Position numbers and translations under genes: made by a program. The notes under the pieces were generated by a model. That model was not told the DNA's origin. It made no database searches and saw only the letters and a program-made list of their open reading frames with translations. DNA of 64,000 nucleotides from JAOPZW01 sp963835295 (GTDB lineage Bacteria > Actinomycetota > Thermoleophilia > Solirubrobacterales > Solirubrobacteraceae): assembly GCA_963835295.1 (NCBI GenBank), contig CAWIEX010000011.1, positions 124,001 through 188,000 on the forward strand, in the 5' to 3' direction. This document shows, in pieces, positions 24,805 through 33,607 of the stretch. Position 1 is the stretch's first letter. Each line of letters opens with the position of its first letter.

Positions 24805-25402
24805 CCCCGAGCCCCGGCCGGATGTAGCCGTTCTCGTCGAGCTGGCGGTCGAGCGCCGCCGTCCAGATCGGCACGTCGGGATGCACCTGGCGCACAGCCT
24901 CGACGCCCTCGGGCGCCGCCACCAGGCAGATCAGGCGCAGCTGGCGCGCGCCGTTGGCCTTCAGGCGCGCGAGCGCCGCGACCGCGCTGCCGCCGGTGGC
25001 CAGCATCGGGTCGAGCAGGAAGACGTAGGCCTCTCCCATGGCGGGCGGCAGGCGCTCGTAGTAGCCCGTCGGCTCGAGTGTGTCCTCGTCGCGCTGCATC
25101 CCCAGGTGCCCGACGCGCGCGCCGGCCAGCAGCCGCAGGAAGCCGTCGACCATCCCCAGGCCGGCGCGCAGGACGGGCACGATCGTGATCTCCGCCTCCA
25201 GCCGGCGCCCGGGCGCCGGCTCCAGCGGCGTGTCGATCGTGTGCGCCACCGTCGGCAGGTCGCGGGTGGACTCGACGGCCAGGATCGCCGAGGCCTCGCT
25301 GAGGGCTTGGCGAAAGGCGCCGTGCGGCGTCGACGCGTCGCGCAGGACGGCCAAGCGGTCGTCGAGGACGGGGTGCTGGACGACGGTCAGGCCCTCGGGC
25401 AT
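24770..25402 (-). CDS. upp: Uracil phosphoribosyltransferase
   Basis: This 210-residue enzyme makes UMP from uracil and PRPP. The PRPP loop reads LLDPMLATGGSAV, and VPVLRAGLGM, PTGYYERLP and GYIRPGLGDAGDRVFGT are family marks. A TAGTCT box lies 9 nt before the ATG, so it is probably leaderless. It diverges from the nucleoside salvage operon across only 31 bp and would use uracil released by the pyrimidine phosphorylase there. Confidence 0.93.
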   Translation of the reverse strand: MPEGLTVVQHPVLDDRLAVLRDASTPHGAFRQALSEASAILAVESTRDLPTVAHTIDTPLEPAPGRRLEAEITIVPVLRAGLGMVDGFLRLLAGARVGHLGMQRDEDTLEPTGYYERLPPAMGEAYVFLLDPMLATGGSAVAALARLKANGARQLRLICLVAAPEGVEAVRQVHPDVPIWTAALDRQLDENGYIRPGLGDAGDRVFGTTG

Positions 25403-25411
25403 GCCGGCGCG

Positions 25412-25425
25412 AGACTACATATGCT
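25412..25425. promoter_or_regulatory. Divergent -10 boxes between upp and the salvage operon
   Basis: In the 31-bp gap, TAGTCT (minus strand, 25417-25412) and TATGCT (plus strand, 25420-25425) each sit 8-9 nt before a start codon that lacks a Shine-Dalgarno. The two promoters are back-to-back and their -35 regions fall inside the opposite genes. Confidence 0.5.
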
Positions 25426-25433
25426 GCGCCGCG

Positions 25434-26900
25434 ATGGAGACCCGGTTGCTGATCGCCGGCGAGCAGGTGGCCGGTGAGGGTCCTGGGCTCGACGTCGAGA
25501 ACCCCTACGCGCAGACCACGCTGGCCACAGTGGCCCTGCCCTCCGGCGAGCAGGTCGACGCCGCCGTCGGCGCCGCCCGCGCCGCGGCGCGCGGCTGGGC
25601 CGACACCCCGGCGGTCGAGCGCTGCGAGCTGCTGCACGAGGTCGCCACGCGGCTGCGGGCCAACGCCGACGCCCTGGCCGAGCTGATGACGCGCGAGGGC
25701 GGCAAGCCGCTCGTCGAGAACGCCGACGAGGTGGGCTGGGCCGCGGCCGCCTTCGACTACTACGCCGAGATGGGCCGCAACTTCGCGGGCCGCGTGATCC
25801 CCACCATCGAGTCCACGCAGCTCGCGCTGGTGCTCAAGGAGCCGCTCGGCGTGGTGGCGGCGATCGTGCCTTGGAACTACCCGCTGCTCCTGCTGGCCTG
25901 GAAGCTCGCCCCGGCGCTGGCCGCCGGCAACACGGTGCTGTGCAAGCCGTCGGAGCTCACGCCGCTCTCCACCCTCGCGCTCGCGCCGTGCCTCGATCAC
26001 CTGCCCCCCGGCGCGGTGAGCCTGCTGGCCGGCGCGGGCGATGTCGGCGAGGCGCTCGTGGGCGACGAGCGTGTGGACGGCGTGGCCTTCACCGGCTCCG
26101 TGGAGACCGGCAAGCGCATCGCGGTCCGCTGCGCCGAGCGCGTCGCGCGCATCAACCTCGAGATGGGCGGCAAGGACCCGTTCATCGTCTGCGCCGACGT
26201 CGCCGACGGGATCGAGGTCGCGGCCAAGGGCGGCGTGTGGGCGGCGTTCCTCAACGCGGGCCAGGTGTGCACCTCGGCCGAGCGCTTCTACGTGATGTCC
26301 GAGGTCTACGACGACTTCGTGCGCGAGTTCGTCGACTACACCGGCTCGCTGGTCCTCGGCGATCCGCTCGAGCCGGGCACCGACCTCGGGCCCATGGTCT
26401 CCGCGCGCCAGCGCGAGAAGGTGGCCGCCCAGGTCGACGGCGCCGTGGCCGCGGGCGCGGAGCTCCTGACCGGCGGCGGCGACGGCGGCCAGCGCACCGG
26501 GCACTTCTACGCGCCGACGGTCGTCACCGGCGCGCCGTCGCAGACCGACCTGCTGCGCGAGGAGACCTTCGGCCCGGTGGCGCCGATCGTGCCGGTCGCA
26601 TCGCTCGACGAGGCGATCGCCCTGGCCAACTCGACGCGCTTCGGGCTCGGCGCCAACGTCTATACCCGCGACCTCGAGACCGTCGTGCGCTGCATGCGCG
26701 AGATCAAGGCGGGGACGGTGTGGTTCAACGACCCGCTGACCGACAACGACGCGGGGCCGTTCGGCGGCTACAAGCAGTCGGGCCTGGGCCGTGAGCTGGG
26801 CCAGGAGGGCCTCGAGGCCTTCCAGGAGACCAAGCACGTTCACATCGAGACGAAGATCGCGGCCAAGTCCTGGTGGTATCCGTACGGGACCACCGCGTGA
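25434..26900 (+). CDS. NAD(P)-dependent aldehyde dehydrogenase
   Basis: This 488-residue ALDH has PWNYPLL, FTGSVETGK, the general base Glu in INLEMGGKDP, the nucleophile Cys in NAGQVCTSAERF and EETFGPV. It oxidises an aldehyde to the acid. The broad match includes betaine-, aminobutyr- and succinic-semialdehyde enzymes, so the substrate is open. As first gene of the nucleoside operon, linked by GTGA, it might oxidise acetaldehyde or another fragment from deoxyribose breakdown. The start is leaderless with TATGCT 8 nt upstream. Confidence 0.85.
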   Translation: METRLLIAGEQVAGEGPGLDVENPYAQTTLATVALPSGEQVDAAVGAARAAARGWADTPAVERCELLHEVATRLRANADALAELMTREGGKPLVENADEVGWAAAAFDYYAEMGRNFAGRVIPTIESTQLALVLKEPLGVVAAIVPWNYPLLLLAWKLAPALAAGNTVLCKPSELTPLSTLALAPCLDHLPPGAVSLLAGAGDVGEALVGDERVDGVAFTGSVETGKRIAVRCAERVARINLEMGGKDPFIVCADVADGIEVAAKGGVWAAFLNAGQVCTSAERFYVMSEVYDDFVREFVDYTGSLVLGDPLEPGTDLGPMVSARQREKVAAQVDGAVAAGAELLTGGGDGGQRTGHFYAPTVVTGAPSQTDLLREETFGPVAPIVPVASLDEAIALANSTRFGLGANVYTRDLETVVRCMREIKAGTVWFNDPLTDNDAGPFGGYKQSGLGRELGQEGLEAFQETKHVHIETKIAAKSWWYPYGTTA

Positions 26901-27868
26901 CCCCTGCCCGCCGCAACGTCGAGATCAAGACGCGCGACGCCGACCCGGCGGCGACGCTCGAGCGGGCCCTCGCCCTGGGCGCCTCCGACGAGGGGGTGCT
27001 CGCGCAGCGCGACACGTACTTCGGGCGCGCGCGCGGGCGGCTCAAGCTACGCGAGCAGGAAGGCGGCGGTGAAGCGGGCGCGCGCCTCATCGCATACGTC
27101 CGCCCCGACGGCGAGGATGCGCGCACGAGCAGCTACCGCCTGGCCGAGGTCGACGACCCCGCGGCGCTGGCTGACGCGCTCGACGCCGCCCTCGGCACCC
27201 TCGTCGTCGTCGACAAGCGCCGGCGCCTGCTGCTGTACGAGAACGTGCGCATCCACATCGACGACGTGGCCGGCCTCGGCTCCTTCGTCGAGCTCGAGGG
27301 CGTCGCGCAGGCCGACTCGGACCTCAGCCGCGAGCACGAGCTCGTGGCGCGCCTGCGCGAGGAGCTCGCGCTCGGCGAGCCGGTCGCCGGCTCGTACTCC
27401 GACCTGCTGCTCGACAGCGCCGACTCGCTGCTGGCCGCGGCCGACGCCGTCATGCGCAATGCCTACGCGCCCTACTCGGAGTTCAAGGTCGGCGCGGCGC
27501 TGCGCTCGCCCTCGGGGGCGATCCACGTGGGCGCGAACGTCGAGAACGCCGCCTATCCGCAGGGCCAGTGCGCGGAGGCCTCGGCCATCGGCGCGATGGT
27601 GGCCGCCGGGGAGCGCTCGATCACGGCGGTCGCCGTGGTGGCCGAGAAGCTCGACGTCTGCCCGCCGTGCGGCGGCTGTCGCCAGCGCCTGAAGGAGTTC
27701 GCCGCGCCCGACACGCCCGTGTACCTCGGGCGGCCCGGCGGCCCGCTGCAGACGACGACCATGGCCGAGCTGCTGCCGCTGGCCTTCGACGAGGAGTCGC
27801 TGGCTCTCGGCGGCCCGGATGGCCGACGTCAGTCTCAAGAGCGCCGACCGGATGCAGGCAAGGGGTGA
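26897..27868 (+). CDS. cdd: CYTH domain fused to cytidine deaminase
   Basis: This 323-residue fusion has a CYTH (triphosphate-binding, class IV cyclase/thiamine-triphosphatase type) domain at about 5-170, opening NVEIKTRD and ending GSYSDLL. A homotetrameric-type cytidine deaminase follows at about 174-300. Deaminase zinc ligands are C225 (QCAEASA), C258 and C261 (CPPCGGCRQ), with E227 as proton shuttle. The domains join with no linker and in one frame; the only Met in between would cut the deaminase. The deaminase converts (deoxy)cytidine to (deoxy)uridine. The CYTH substrate is unknown. GTG start overlaps the previous stop. Confidence 0.85.
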   Translation: MTPARRNVEIKTRDADPAATLERALALGASDEGVLAQRDTYFGRARGRLKLREQEGGGEAGARLIAYVRPDGEDARTSSYRLAEVDDPAALADALDAALGTLVVVDKRRRLLLYENVRIHIDDVAGLGSFVELEGVAQADSDLSREHELVARLREELALGEPVAGSYSDLLLDSADSLLAAADAVMRNAYAPYSEFKVGAALRSPSGAIHVGANVENAAYPQGQCAEASAIGAMVAAGERSITAVAVVAEKLDVCPPCGGCRQRLKEFAAPDTPVYLGRPGGPLQTTTMAELLPLAFDEESLALGGPDGRRQSQERRPDAGKG

Positions 27869-28668
27869 CCGTTGCACAGGCCGCGGCTGTCCTGCGGGCG
27901 CACGGCGCGCCGCGCGTGGGCATCGTGCTCGGCTCGGGCCTGGGCGCCGTGGCCGACGCCGTCGAAGACGCGGCCTCGGTGGGCTACGACGAGCTGCCCG
28001 GCTTCCCGCGCCCGACCGTGCACGGCCACGCCGGGCGCGCGGTGCTCGGCCGGCTGAGCGGCGTGCCGGTGTGCGTGCTCATGGGGCGCGCCCATCTCTA
28101 CGAGGGCGGCGACCCGGCGCCGCGCGTCACCCCGGTGCGCGCGCTGGCCGCCGCCGGCGCCGAGGTCCTGGTGCTGACCAACGCCGCCGGCTCGCTGCGC
28201 CGCGAGGTCGGCCCCGGCCGCCTCATGGCGATCTCCGACCACATCAACCTCACCGGGCACAACCCGCTGATCGGCCCCAACGACGACGACATCGGCCCGC
28301 GCTTCCCCAGCCTGGCCGGCGCCTACGACCCGGCGCTGCTCGCGGGCCTGCGCGCCAGCGCGGGCGCGCTGGACATCGACCTCGCCGAGGGCGTCTACCT
28401 CGCGGTCAGCGGCCCCAGCTTCGAGACGCCGGCCGAGATCCGCGCCTTCGCCACCCTGGGCGCCGACGCGGTCGGCATGTCGACCGTCCACGAGACGATC
28501 CTGGCCCGCCACGCGGGGATGCGGGTGGCCGCCGTCTCGGCCATCTCCAACCTCGCCGAAGGGCTGTCCGACGTGCCGCTGAGCCATCAGCAGACCCTGG
28601 CCGACGCCGGGCGCGCCGCCGGCGACCTCGCGCGCCTGCTCGAGGACTTCGTCGGGAGGCAGTCGTGA
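27865..28668 (+). CDS. punA: Purine nucleoside phosphorylase, trimeric type
   Basis: This 267-residue enzyme cleaves purine (deoxy)nucleosides with phosphate. It shows the phosphate loop GIVLGSGLG, MGRAHLYEG, VLTNAAGSL, SGPSFETPAEI and GMSTVHETILARH, in family order. GTG at 27865 overlaps the deaminase stop by GTGA, and its stop overlaps the next GTG, so it is tightly coupled in the salvage operon. Confidence 0.92.
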   Translation: MTVAQAAAVLRAHGAPRVGIVLGSGLGAVADAVEDAASVGYDELPGFPRPTVHGHAGRAVLGRLSGVPVCVLMGRAHLYEGGDPAPRVTPVRALAAAGAEVLVLTNAAGSLRREVGPGRLMAISDHINLTGHNPLIGPNDDDIGPRFPSLAGAYDPALLAGLRASAGALDIDLAEGVYLAVSGPSFETPAEIRAFATLGADAVGMSTVHETILARHAGMRVAAVSAISNLAEGLSDVPLSHQQTLADAGRAAGDLARLLEDFVGRQS

Positions 28669-29960
28669 GCTTCCTGGCCCAGGAGGTCATCCGCCGCAAG
28701 CGCGACGGGTCGGCCCTGAGCGCCGAGGAGATCGAGTGGCTGGTGGCCGGCATCACCGACGGCTCGATCAGCGACGCGCAGGTCGGGGCGCTGGCGATGG
28801 CCATCGTCATCAACGGGATGGGGGCCGACGAGCGCGTGGCGCTCACGGGCGCCATGACGCGCTCCGGCGAGGTCCTGCGGTGGGATCTCGACCGGCCGGT
28901 GCTCGACAAGCACTCCACCGGCGGGGTCGGCGACAAGGTCTCCCTCCTGCTCGCGCCCATCGTTGCGACGTGCGGCGGCGCGGTCCCGATGATCTCCGGC
29001 CGCGGCCTGGGTCACACCGGAGGCACGCTGGACAAGCTCGACGCGATCCCGGGCTACGACACGGCACCCGACCGCGAGCGCTTCGCCGCCACCGTGCGCG
29101 AGGCGGGCTGCGCGATCATCGGCCAGACGGGCGACCTCGCGCCCGCCGACAAGCGGCTCTACGCCATCCGTGACGCCACGGGTACGGTCGAGTCGATCCC
29201 GCTCATCGTCGCCTCGATCCTCTCCAAGAAGCTCGCCGCCGGGCTCGACGCGCTCGTGATGGACGTCAAGGTCGGCTCGGGCGCTTTCCTGCCCGAGCTC
29301 GACCAGGCCCGCGAGCTGGCGCAGACGATCATCGAGGTGGCCGCCGGCAACGGCCTGCCCTGCGCGGCGCTGCTGACCGACATGGACCGCGTGCTGGGCC
29401 GCGCGGCGGGCAACGCCGTCGAGGTCCGCGAGGCGATCGACCACCTCACGGGCGCGGCGAGCGACCCGCGCCTGCTCGAGGTCACCTTCGGGCTGTGCGA
29501 GCAGCTGCTGCGCCTGAAGGGGCTCGACGGCGACCCGCGGGCGGCGCTCGAGTCGGGCGCGGCGGCCGACGCCTTCGCCCGCATGGTGGCCGCCCTGGGC
29601 GGGCCCAAGGACCTGCTCGAGCGCCCCGACGAGCACCTGCCGGCCGCGCCGGTGACCGTCGAGGCGCGCCCCGAGCGCCCCGGCGTGGTCGCCGGCATCG
29701 ACGTGCGGGCCGTCGGGCTCGCCGTCATCGACCTCGGCGGCGGCCGGCGCCGCGAGGACGACCCCATCGATCACGCGGTGGGCCTGACCGAGGTCGCGGC
29801 GCCCGGTGAGCGCGTCGGCCCGCAGGGCCGGCCGCTGGCGGTCGTCCACGCGCGCGACGAGGATGCGGCCGCCCACGCCGCCCAGGCGCTGTCGGCCGCC
29901 TTCCGCGTCGGCGACCGGGTCCTCGACGAGAACCCGGCCGTGCTGGAGATCGTCGCGTGA
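28665..29960 (+). CDS. deoA: Thymidine/pyrimidine-nucleoside phosphorylase
   Basis: This 431-residue enzyme phosphorolyses thymidine, deoxyuridine or uridine. Signature segments are DKHSTGGVGDKVSL, MISGRGLGHTGGTLDKLDAIPG, and DVKVGSGAF. The C-terminal domain is complete. Deoxyribose-1-phosphate from this step needs a phosphopentomutase, not seen here, before DeoC (45733-46620). Starts and stops overlap with both neighbours by GTGA. Confidence 0.92.
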   Translation: MSFLAQEVIRRKRDGSALSAEEIEWLVAGITDGSISDAQVGALAMAIVINGMGADERVALTGAMTRSGEVLRWDLDRPVLDKHSTGGVGDKVSLLLAPIVATCGGAVPMISGRGLGHTGGTLDKLDAIPGYDTAPDRERFAATVREAGCAIIGQTGDLAPADKRLYAIRDATGTVESIPLIVASILSKKLAAGLDALVMDVKVGSGAFLPELDQARELAQTIIEVAAGNGLPCAALLTDMDRVLGRAAGNAVEVREAIDHLTGAASDPRLLEVTFGLCEQLLRLKGLDGDPRAALESGAAADAFARMVAALGGPKDLLERPDEHLPAAPVTVEARPERPGVVAGIDVRAVGLAVIDLGGGRRREDDPIDHAVGLTEVAAPGERVGPQGRPLAVVHARDEDAAAHAAQALSAAFRVGDRVLDENPAVLEIVA

Positions 29961-30952
29961 CCGCCGCCGTCCCCAAGGCCGAGCTCCACGTGCACCTGGA
30001 GGGCACCGCGCCCCCCGACCTCGTGCGGCGCATCGCCCAGCGCAACGGGCTCGAGATCCCCGAGGGCGTCTTCGCCGCGCCCGACCGCTTCGCCTGGCGG
30101 GACTTCCTGGACTTCCTGAACACCTACAACCTCGTCTGCAGCGTCATCCGCACCGGCGAGGACTACCGCGACATCGCCTACGAGTACCTGGCCGCGTGCG
30201 CTCAGGGCGGCGCGATCTACGTGGAGCTGACCGCGTCGGTCGACCATTCGAGGATCGCCGGCCTCGGCGACGCCGAGCACTGGGACGGCATCGCCGCCGG
30301 CATCGACGACGCGCGCCGCGACCACGGCATCGAGTCGCGCATCCTCAGCGTGGCCGTGCGCAACTACGGGGTCGAGCGGGCCATCGAGATCGCCGAGCTG
30401 ACCGCCGCGCGGCCGCATCCCTACGTCGTCGGCTTCTCGCTGGCCGGCGACGAGGCCGGCTACCCGCCCGAGCCCTACCTGGAGGCCTACCTGATCGCCG
30501 CCGACGCGGGCCTCGGCTGCACGGTGCACGCCGGCGAGTGGGCAGGGCCGGACTCCGTGCGCGGCGCGCTCGAGCTACCCGTCACGCGTATCGCCCACGG
30601 CGTGCGGGCGATCGAGGACCCCGACCTCGTCGCCGAGCTGGCGCGCCGCAAGATCACCCTCGAGGTGTGCCCGACGAGCAACGTCGTCCTCGGGGTCTTC
30701 CCCACCTACGAGGCGCACCCCTTCCCGGCCCTGCGCGAAGCCGGGATCCCGCTCACCCTCGGCTCCGACGACCCGCCGTACTTCGGCGCCAGCGTAGCCG
30801 GCGAATACGCGATCGCCCATGAGCACTTCGGTCTGAGCGAAGAGGAGCTCGTCGGCGTCACCCGCACGGCCGTCGAGGCGAGCTTCGCCGAGCCGGCGCT
30901 GCGCGACCACCTTCTGACCAGGTTGGGCAACGGACGCCCCGCGTCGCTGTAG
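29957..30952 (+). CDS. add: Adenosine/adenine deaminase family protein
   Basis: This 331-residue metal-dependent TIM-barrel deaminase has ELHVHLEG with two zinc His, VHAGEW, RIAHGVRA and the zinc-site Asp in GSDDPPYF. It converts adenosine to inosine or adenine to hypoxanthine; the SDDPPYF form is closer to the adenine-deaminase-like branch, so specificity is uncertain. It feeds the purine phosphorylase of the operon. It is followed by a 61-bp gap with a hairpin before the transporter genes. Confidence 0.85.
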   Translation: MTAAVPKAELHVHLEGTAPPDLVRRIAQRNGLEIPEGVFAAPDRFAWRDFLDFLNTYNLVCSVIRTGEDYRDIAYEYLAACAQGGAIYVELTASVDHSRIAGLGDAEHWDGIAAGIDDARRDHGIESRILSVAVRNYGVERAIEIAELTAARPHPYVVGFSLAGDEAGYPPEPYLEAYLIAADAGLGCTVHAGEWAGPDSVRGALELPVTRIAHGVRAIEDPDLVAELARRKITLEVCPTSNVVLGVFPTYEAHPFPALREAGIPLTLGSDDPPYFGASVAGEYAIAHEHFGLSEEELVGVTRTAVEASFAEPALRDHLLTRLGNGRPASL

Positions 30953-30965
30953 ATTGCCGCCATTG

Positions 30966-30987
30966 GCCGGCGCCTGATGGTGCCGGC
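30966..30987 (+). promoter_or_regulatory. Intercistronic hairpin before nucleoside-binding lipoprotein
   Basis: GCCGGCGCC pairs with GGTGCCGGC (one G-U) around a TGAT loop. AAGGAGGAGCA and the GTG start follow. The layout mirrors the hairpin ahead of the LIV binding protein at 18849-18867 and may raise expression of the binding protein or stop part of the transcript from the enzyme genes. Confidence 0.5.
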
Positions 30988-31013
30988 TACGCGAGGAGTT
31001 ACAAGGAGGAGCA

Positions 31014-32081
31014 GTGCACCGCAGTCCATATCGGGCGATCCCGATCGCTCTCATCCTGGCCATCGGCAGCTTCGCCGTGGCCGCCTGTGGCAGCAACGAC
31101 AACAACACCACGTCGAGCAGCGCCGGCGCCGCCTCGACGTCGACCGCCGCCAAGCCCGCCGGCAAGAAGATCAAGGTCGGTCTCGTCACGGACATCGGCG
31201 GACTCAACGACCGCTCGTTCAACGCGCTAGCTAACAAGGGCCTCAACGACGCCAAGAGTCAGCTCGGGATCGAGGGCCGCGTGCTGATCTCGAAGTCCAA
31301 CGCCGACTACGTGCCCAACCTGAGCACGTTGGCCCAGCAGAAGTACGACCTCGTGATCGCGGTCGGCTTCCTGATGGGCGACGCGACCGAGAAGGTCGCC
31401 AAGAAGTTCCCGAACGTGAAGTTCTCGATCATCGACTCGTCGGCTGCGGGCATGAAGAGCAAGCCCAAGAACGTCGAGGGCCTGCTGTTCTCCGAGCAGG
31501 AGGCCGGCTACCTCGTCGGCTACCTCTCCGGGCTGTACGCCAAGGACAACAACGTCACCACGATCGGCAGCGTCGGCGGGCAGAAGATCCCGCCGGTCGA
31601 CCACTACATCGCCGGCTACCAGGCCGGGGCCAAGAAGGCCGACCCGTCGATCAAGACCCTCAACGCCTACTCCCAGGACTTCGTCGACCAGGCGAAGTGC
31701 AAGGAGATCGCGCTGGACCAGATCTCCAAGGGCTCGAAGGTCGAGTTCCAGGTCGCCGGCCAGTGCGGCCTCGGCGTGCTCGACGCGGCCAAGGAGAAGA
31801 GCGTCCAGGGCATCGGCGTGGACGCCGATCAGGCCTACCTGGGCCCGCAGGTCTTCACGAGCGCGCTCAAGAAGGTCGACGTGGCGGTGCTGAACGCGAT
31901 CAAGGCAGTCCAGAGCGACAAGTACGCCGGCGGCCAGGACGTCATCAACTCGGTGAAGTCGGGCGGCATCGGCTACGGCAAGCTCAACTCCGCGGCCCAG
32001 AAGTACGCCGACCAGGTCAAGCAGGTTCAGGACCAGATCGCCAGCGGCGAGATCGCGGACATCCCGGACACCGTCAAGTAG
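31014..32081 (+). CDS. BMP-family nucleoside-binding lipoprotein
   Basis: This 355-residue lipoprotein has lipobox VAACGSN and a Ser/Thr/Ala linker. The BMP (PnrA/Med) fold shows VGLVTDIGGLNDRSFNALANKGL, IAVGFLMGDA, FSEQEAGYLVGYLSG and IGVDADQAYLGP. It captures nucleosides outside the membrane and hands them to the importer encoded next. AAGGAGGAG before GTG predicts strong translation. Confidence 0.9.
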   Translation: MHRSPYRAIPIALILAIGSFAVAACGSNDNNTTSSSAGAASTSTAAKPAGKKIKVGLVTDIGGLNDRSFNALANKGLNDAKSQLGIEGRVLISKSNADYVPNLSTLAQQKYDLVIAVGFLMGDATEKVAKKFPNVKFSIIDSSAAGMKSKPKNVEGLLFSEQEAGYLVGYLSGLYAKDNNVTTIGSVGGQKIPPVDHYIAGYQAGAKKADPSIKTLNAYSQDFVDQAKCKEIALDQISKGSKVEFQVAGQCGLGVLDAAKEKSVQGIGVDADQAYLGPQVFTSALKKVDVAVLNAIKAVQSDKYAGGQDVINSVKSGGIGYGKLNSAAQKYADQVKQVQDQIASGEIADIPDTVK

Positions 32082-32083
32082 GC

Positions 32084-33607
32084 ATGGAGAACGCCCTCGA
32101 GCTGCGCGGGATCACGAAGCGCTTCGGGCCGATCGTCGCCAACGACGCGATCGACTTCGACCTGAAGCCCGGCGAGGTCCACGCGCTGCTCGGGGAGAAC
32201 GGCGCCGGCAAGTCGACGCTGATGAGCGTCCTCTACGGGCTCTACAAGCCCGACGAGGGCGAGATCCGCGTCGACGGCCGGCCCGTCTCGATCCACTCTC
32301 CCCTGGAGGCGATCGAGCACGGGATCGGCATGGTGCACCAGCACTTCATGCTCATCCCGGTCATGACGGTGGCCGAGAACATCGTCCTGGCCAACGAGCC
32401 GCGGCGCGGGCTCATGCTCGACGAGAAGGCCGCTGCCGCTCGCGTGCGAGAGCTGTCGGACCGCTACGGCCTCGCGGTCGACCCCGAGGCGCGGGTCGAG
32501 GACATCACGGTCGGCATGCAGCAGCGCGTGGAGATCCTGCGCGCCCTGTACCGCGACGCGCGGATCCTCGTCCTCGACGAGCCGACCGCGGTGCTCACCG
32601 CGCAGGAGGCGCGCGACCTCTTCCGCGTGCTCGATGCGCTGAAGGCCGACGGCACGGGCATCGTGTTCATCACGCACAAGCTCAACGAGGTCCTGGCGGT
32701 GTCCGACCGGGTCACGGTGCTGCGGCGCGGCAAGCGCATCGACACCGTCGCGACGGAGGGCGCCACCGAGGAGTCGCTGGCGCGGCTCATGGTCGGGCGC
32801 GAGGTGTTGCTCGAGGTCGACAAGCCGCCGGCGACGCCCAAGGAGCCGGTGCTCGAGCTCCGCGACCTCGAGGTCAGCGACGACCGCGGGCTGCCGGCCG
32901 TGCGCGGGGCGTCGCTGACGATCCACGCGGGCGAGATCGTGGCCCTGGCCGGCGTGGACGGCAACGGGCAGAGCGAGCTCGTGGAGGCGGTCACGGGCCT
33001 GCGGGCGGTCGACGGCGGGACGATCCTCATCGATGGCCGGGACCTGACCGGCACCGGGGCTCGCTCGATGGTCCACCACGGCGTGTGCCACATCCCCGAG
33101 GACCGCCATCGGCGCGGCCTCGTGCTGCAGTTCACGCTGGCCGAGAACCTGGCGCTGCGCGACTACGACACGCCGGAGATGTCGCGCTTCGGCCTGCTCT
33201 CGCCGCAGCGCATGCGCGATCGCGCGCAGCGGCTGATCGACGAGTACGACGTCCGCGGCGGCACGCCTTCGACGCTCGCCGCGTCCCTGTCGGGCGGCAA
33301 CCAGCAGAAGCTCGTGTGCGCGCGAGAGATCGGCCACGATCCGCACCTGCTGGTGGCCGCCCAGCCCACGCGCGGCCTCGACGTGGGTGCGATCGAGTTC
33401 GTCCACCGGCGGCTCGTGGCCGAGCGCGACGCAGGGCGCGCGGTGCTGCTCGTCTCGCTCGAGTTCGAGGAGGTGCGCTCGCTGGCCGATCGCATCCTCG
33501 CCATCTACGAGGGCCAGATCGTCGGCGAGTTCGCGCCCGACGTCTCCGAGGAGGAGCTCGGCATCGCCATGACGGGCGGCGGGCGGCAGAGCGAGGCCAC
33601 CGCGTGA
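32084..33607 (+). CDS. Nucleoside ABC importer ATPase (two-domain)
   Basis: This 507-residue tandem ATPase has an N-terminal cassette with GENGAGKST and LVLDEPTAVL, and a C-terminal cassette with GVDGNGQSE in the Walker A position and LSGGNQQK. The second site is degenerate, as in NupO/YufO and sugar RbsA-type proteins. The MVHQHFMLIPVMTVAENIVL segment is typical of nucleoside importers. It lies 2 nt after the binding protein and overlaps the permease gene by GTGA. Confidence 0.9.
   Translation: MENALELRGITKRFGPIVANDAIDFDLKPGEVHALLGENGAGKSTLMSVLYGLYKPDEGEIRVDGRPVSIHSPLEAIEHGIGMVHQHFMLIPVMTVAENIVLANEPRRGLMLDEKAAAARVRELSDRYGLAVDPEARVEDITVGMQQRVEILRALYRDARILVLDEPTAVLTAQEARDLFRVLDALKADGTGIVFITHKLNEVLAVSDRVTVLRRGKRIDTVATEGATEESLARLMVGREVLLEVDKPPATPKEPVLELRDLEVSDDRGLPAVRGASLTIHAGEIVALAGVDGNGQSELVEAVTGLRAVDGGTILIDGRDLTGTGARSMVHHGVCHIPEDRHRRGLVLQFTLAENLALRDYDTPEMSRFGLLSPQRMRDRAQRLIDEYDVRGGTPSTLAASLSGGNQQKLVCAREIGHDPHLLVAAQPTRGLDVGAIEFVHRRLVAERDAGRAVLLVSLEFEEVRSLADRILAIYEGQIVGEFAPDVSEEELGIAMTGGGRQSEATA

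Noticed and set aside
22782..26843. A minus-strand open frame of over 1,300 codons
   Set aside because: It runs antisense or out of frame to sigma, propeller, NAT, upp and ALDH genes with clear homology; codon composition (runs of Arg/Ala/Gly) is that of a GC-rich shadow frame.
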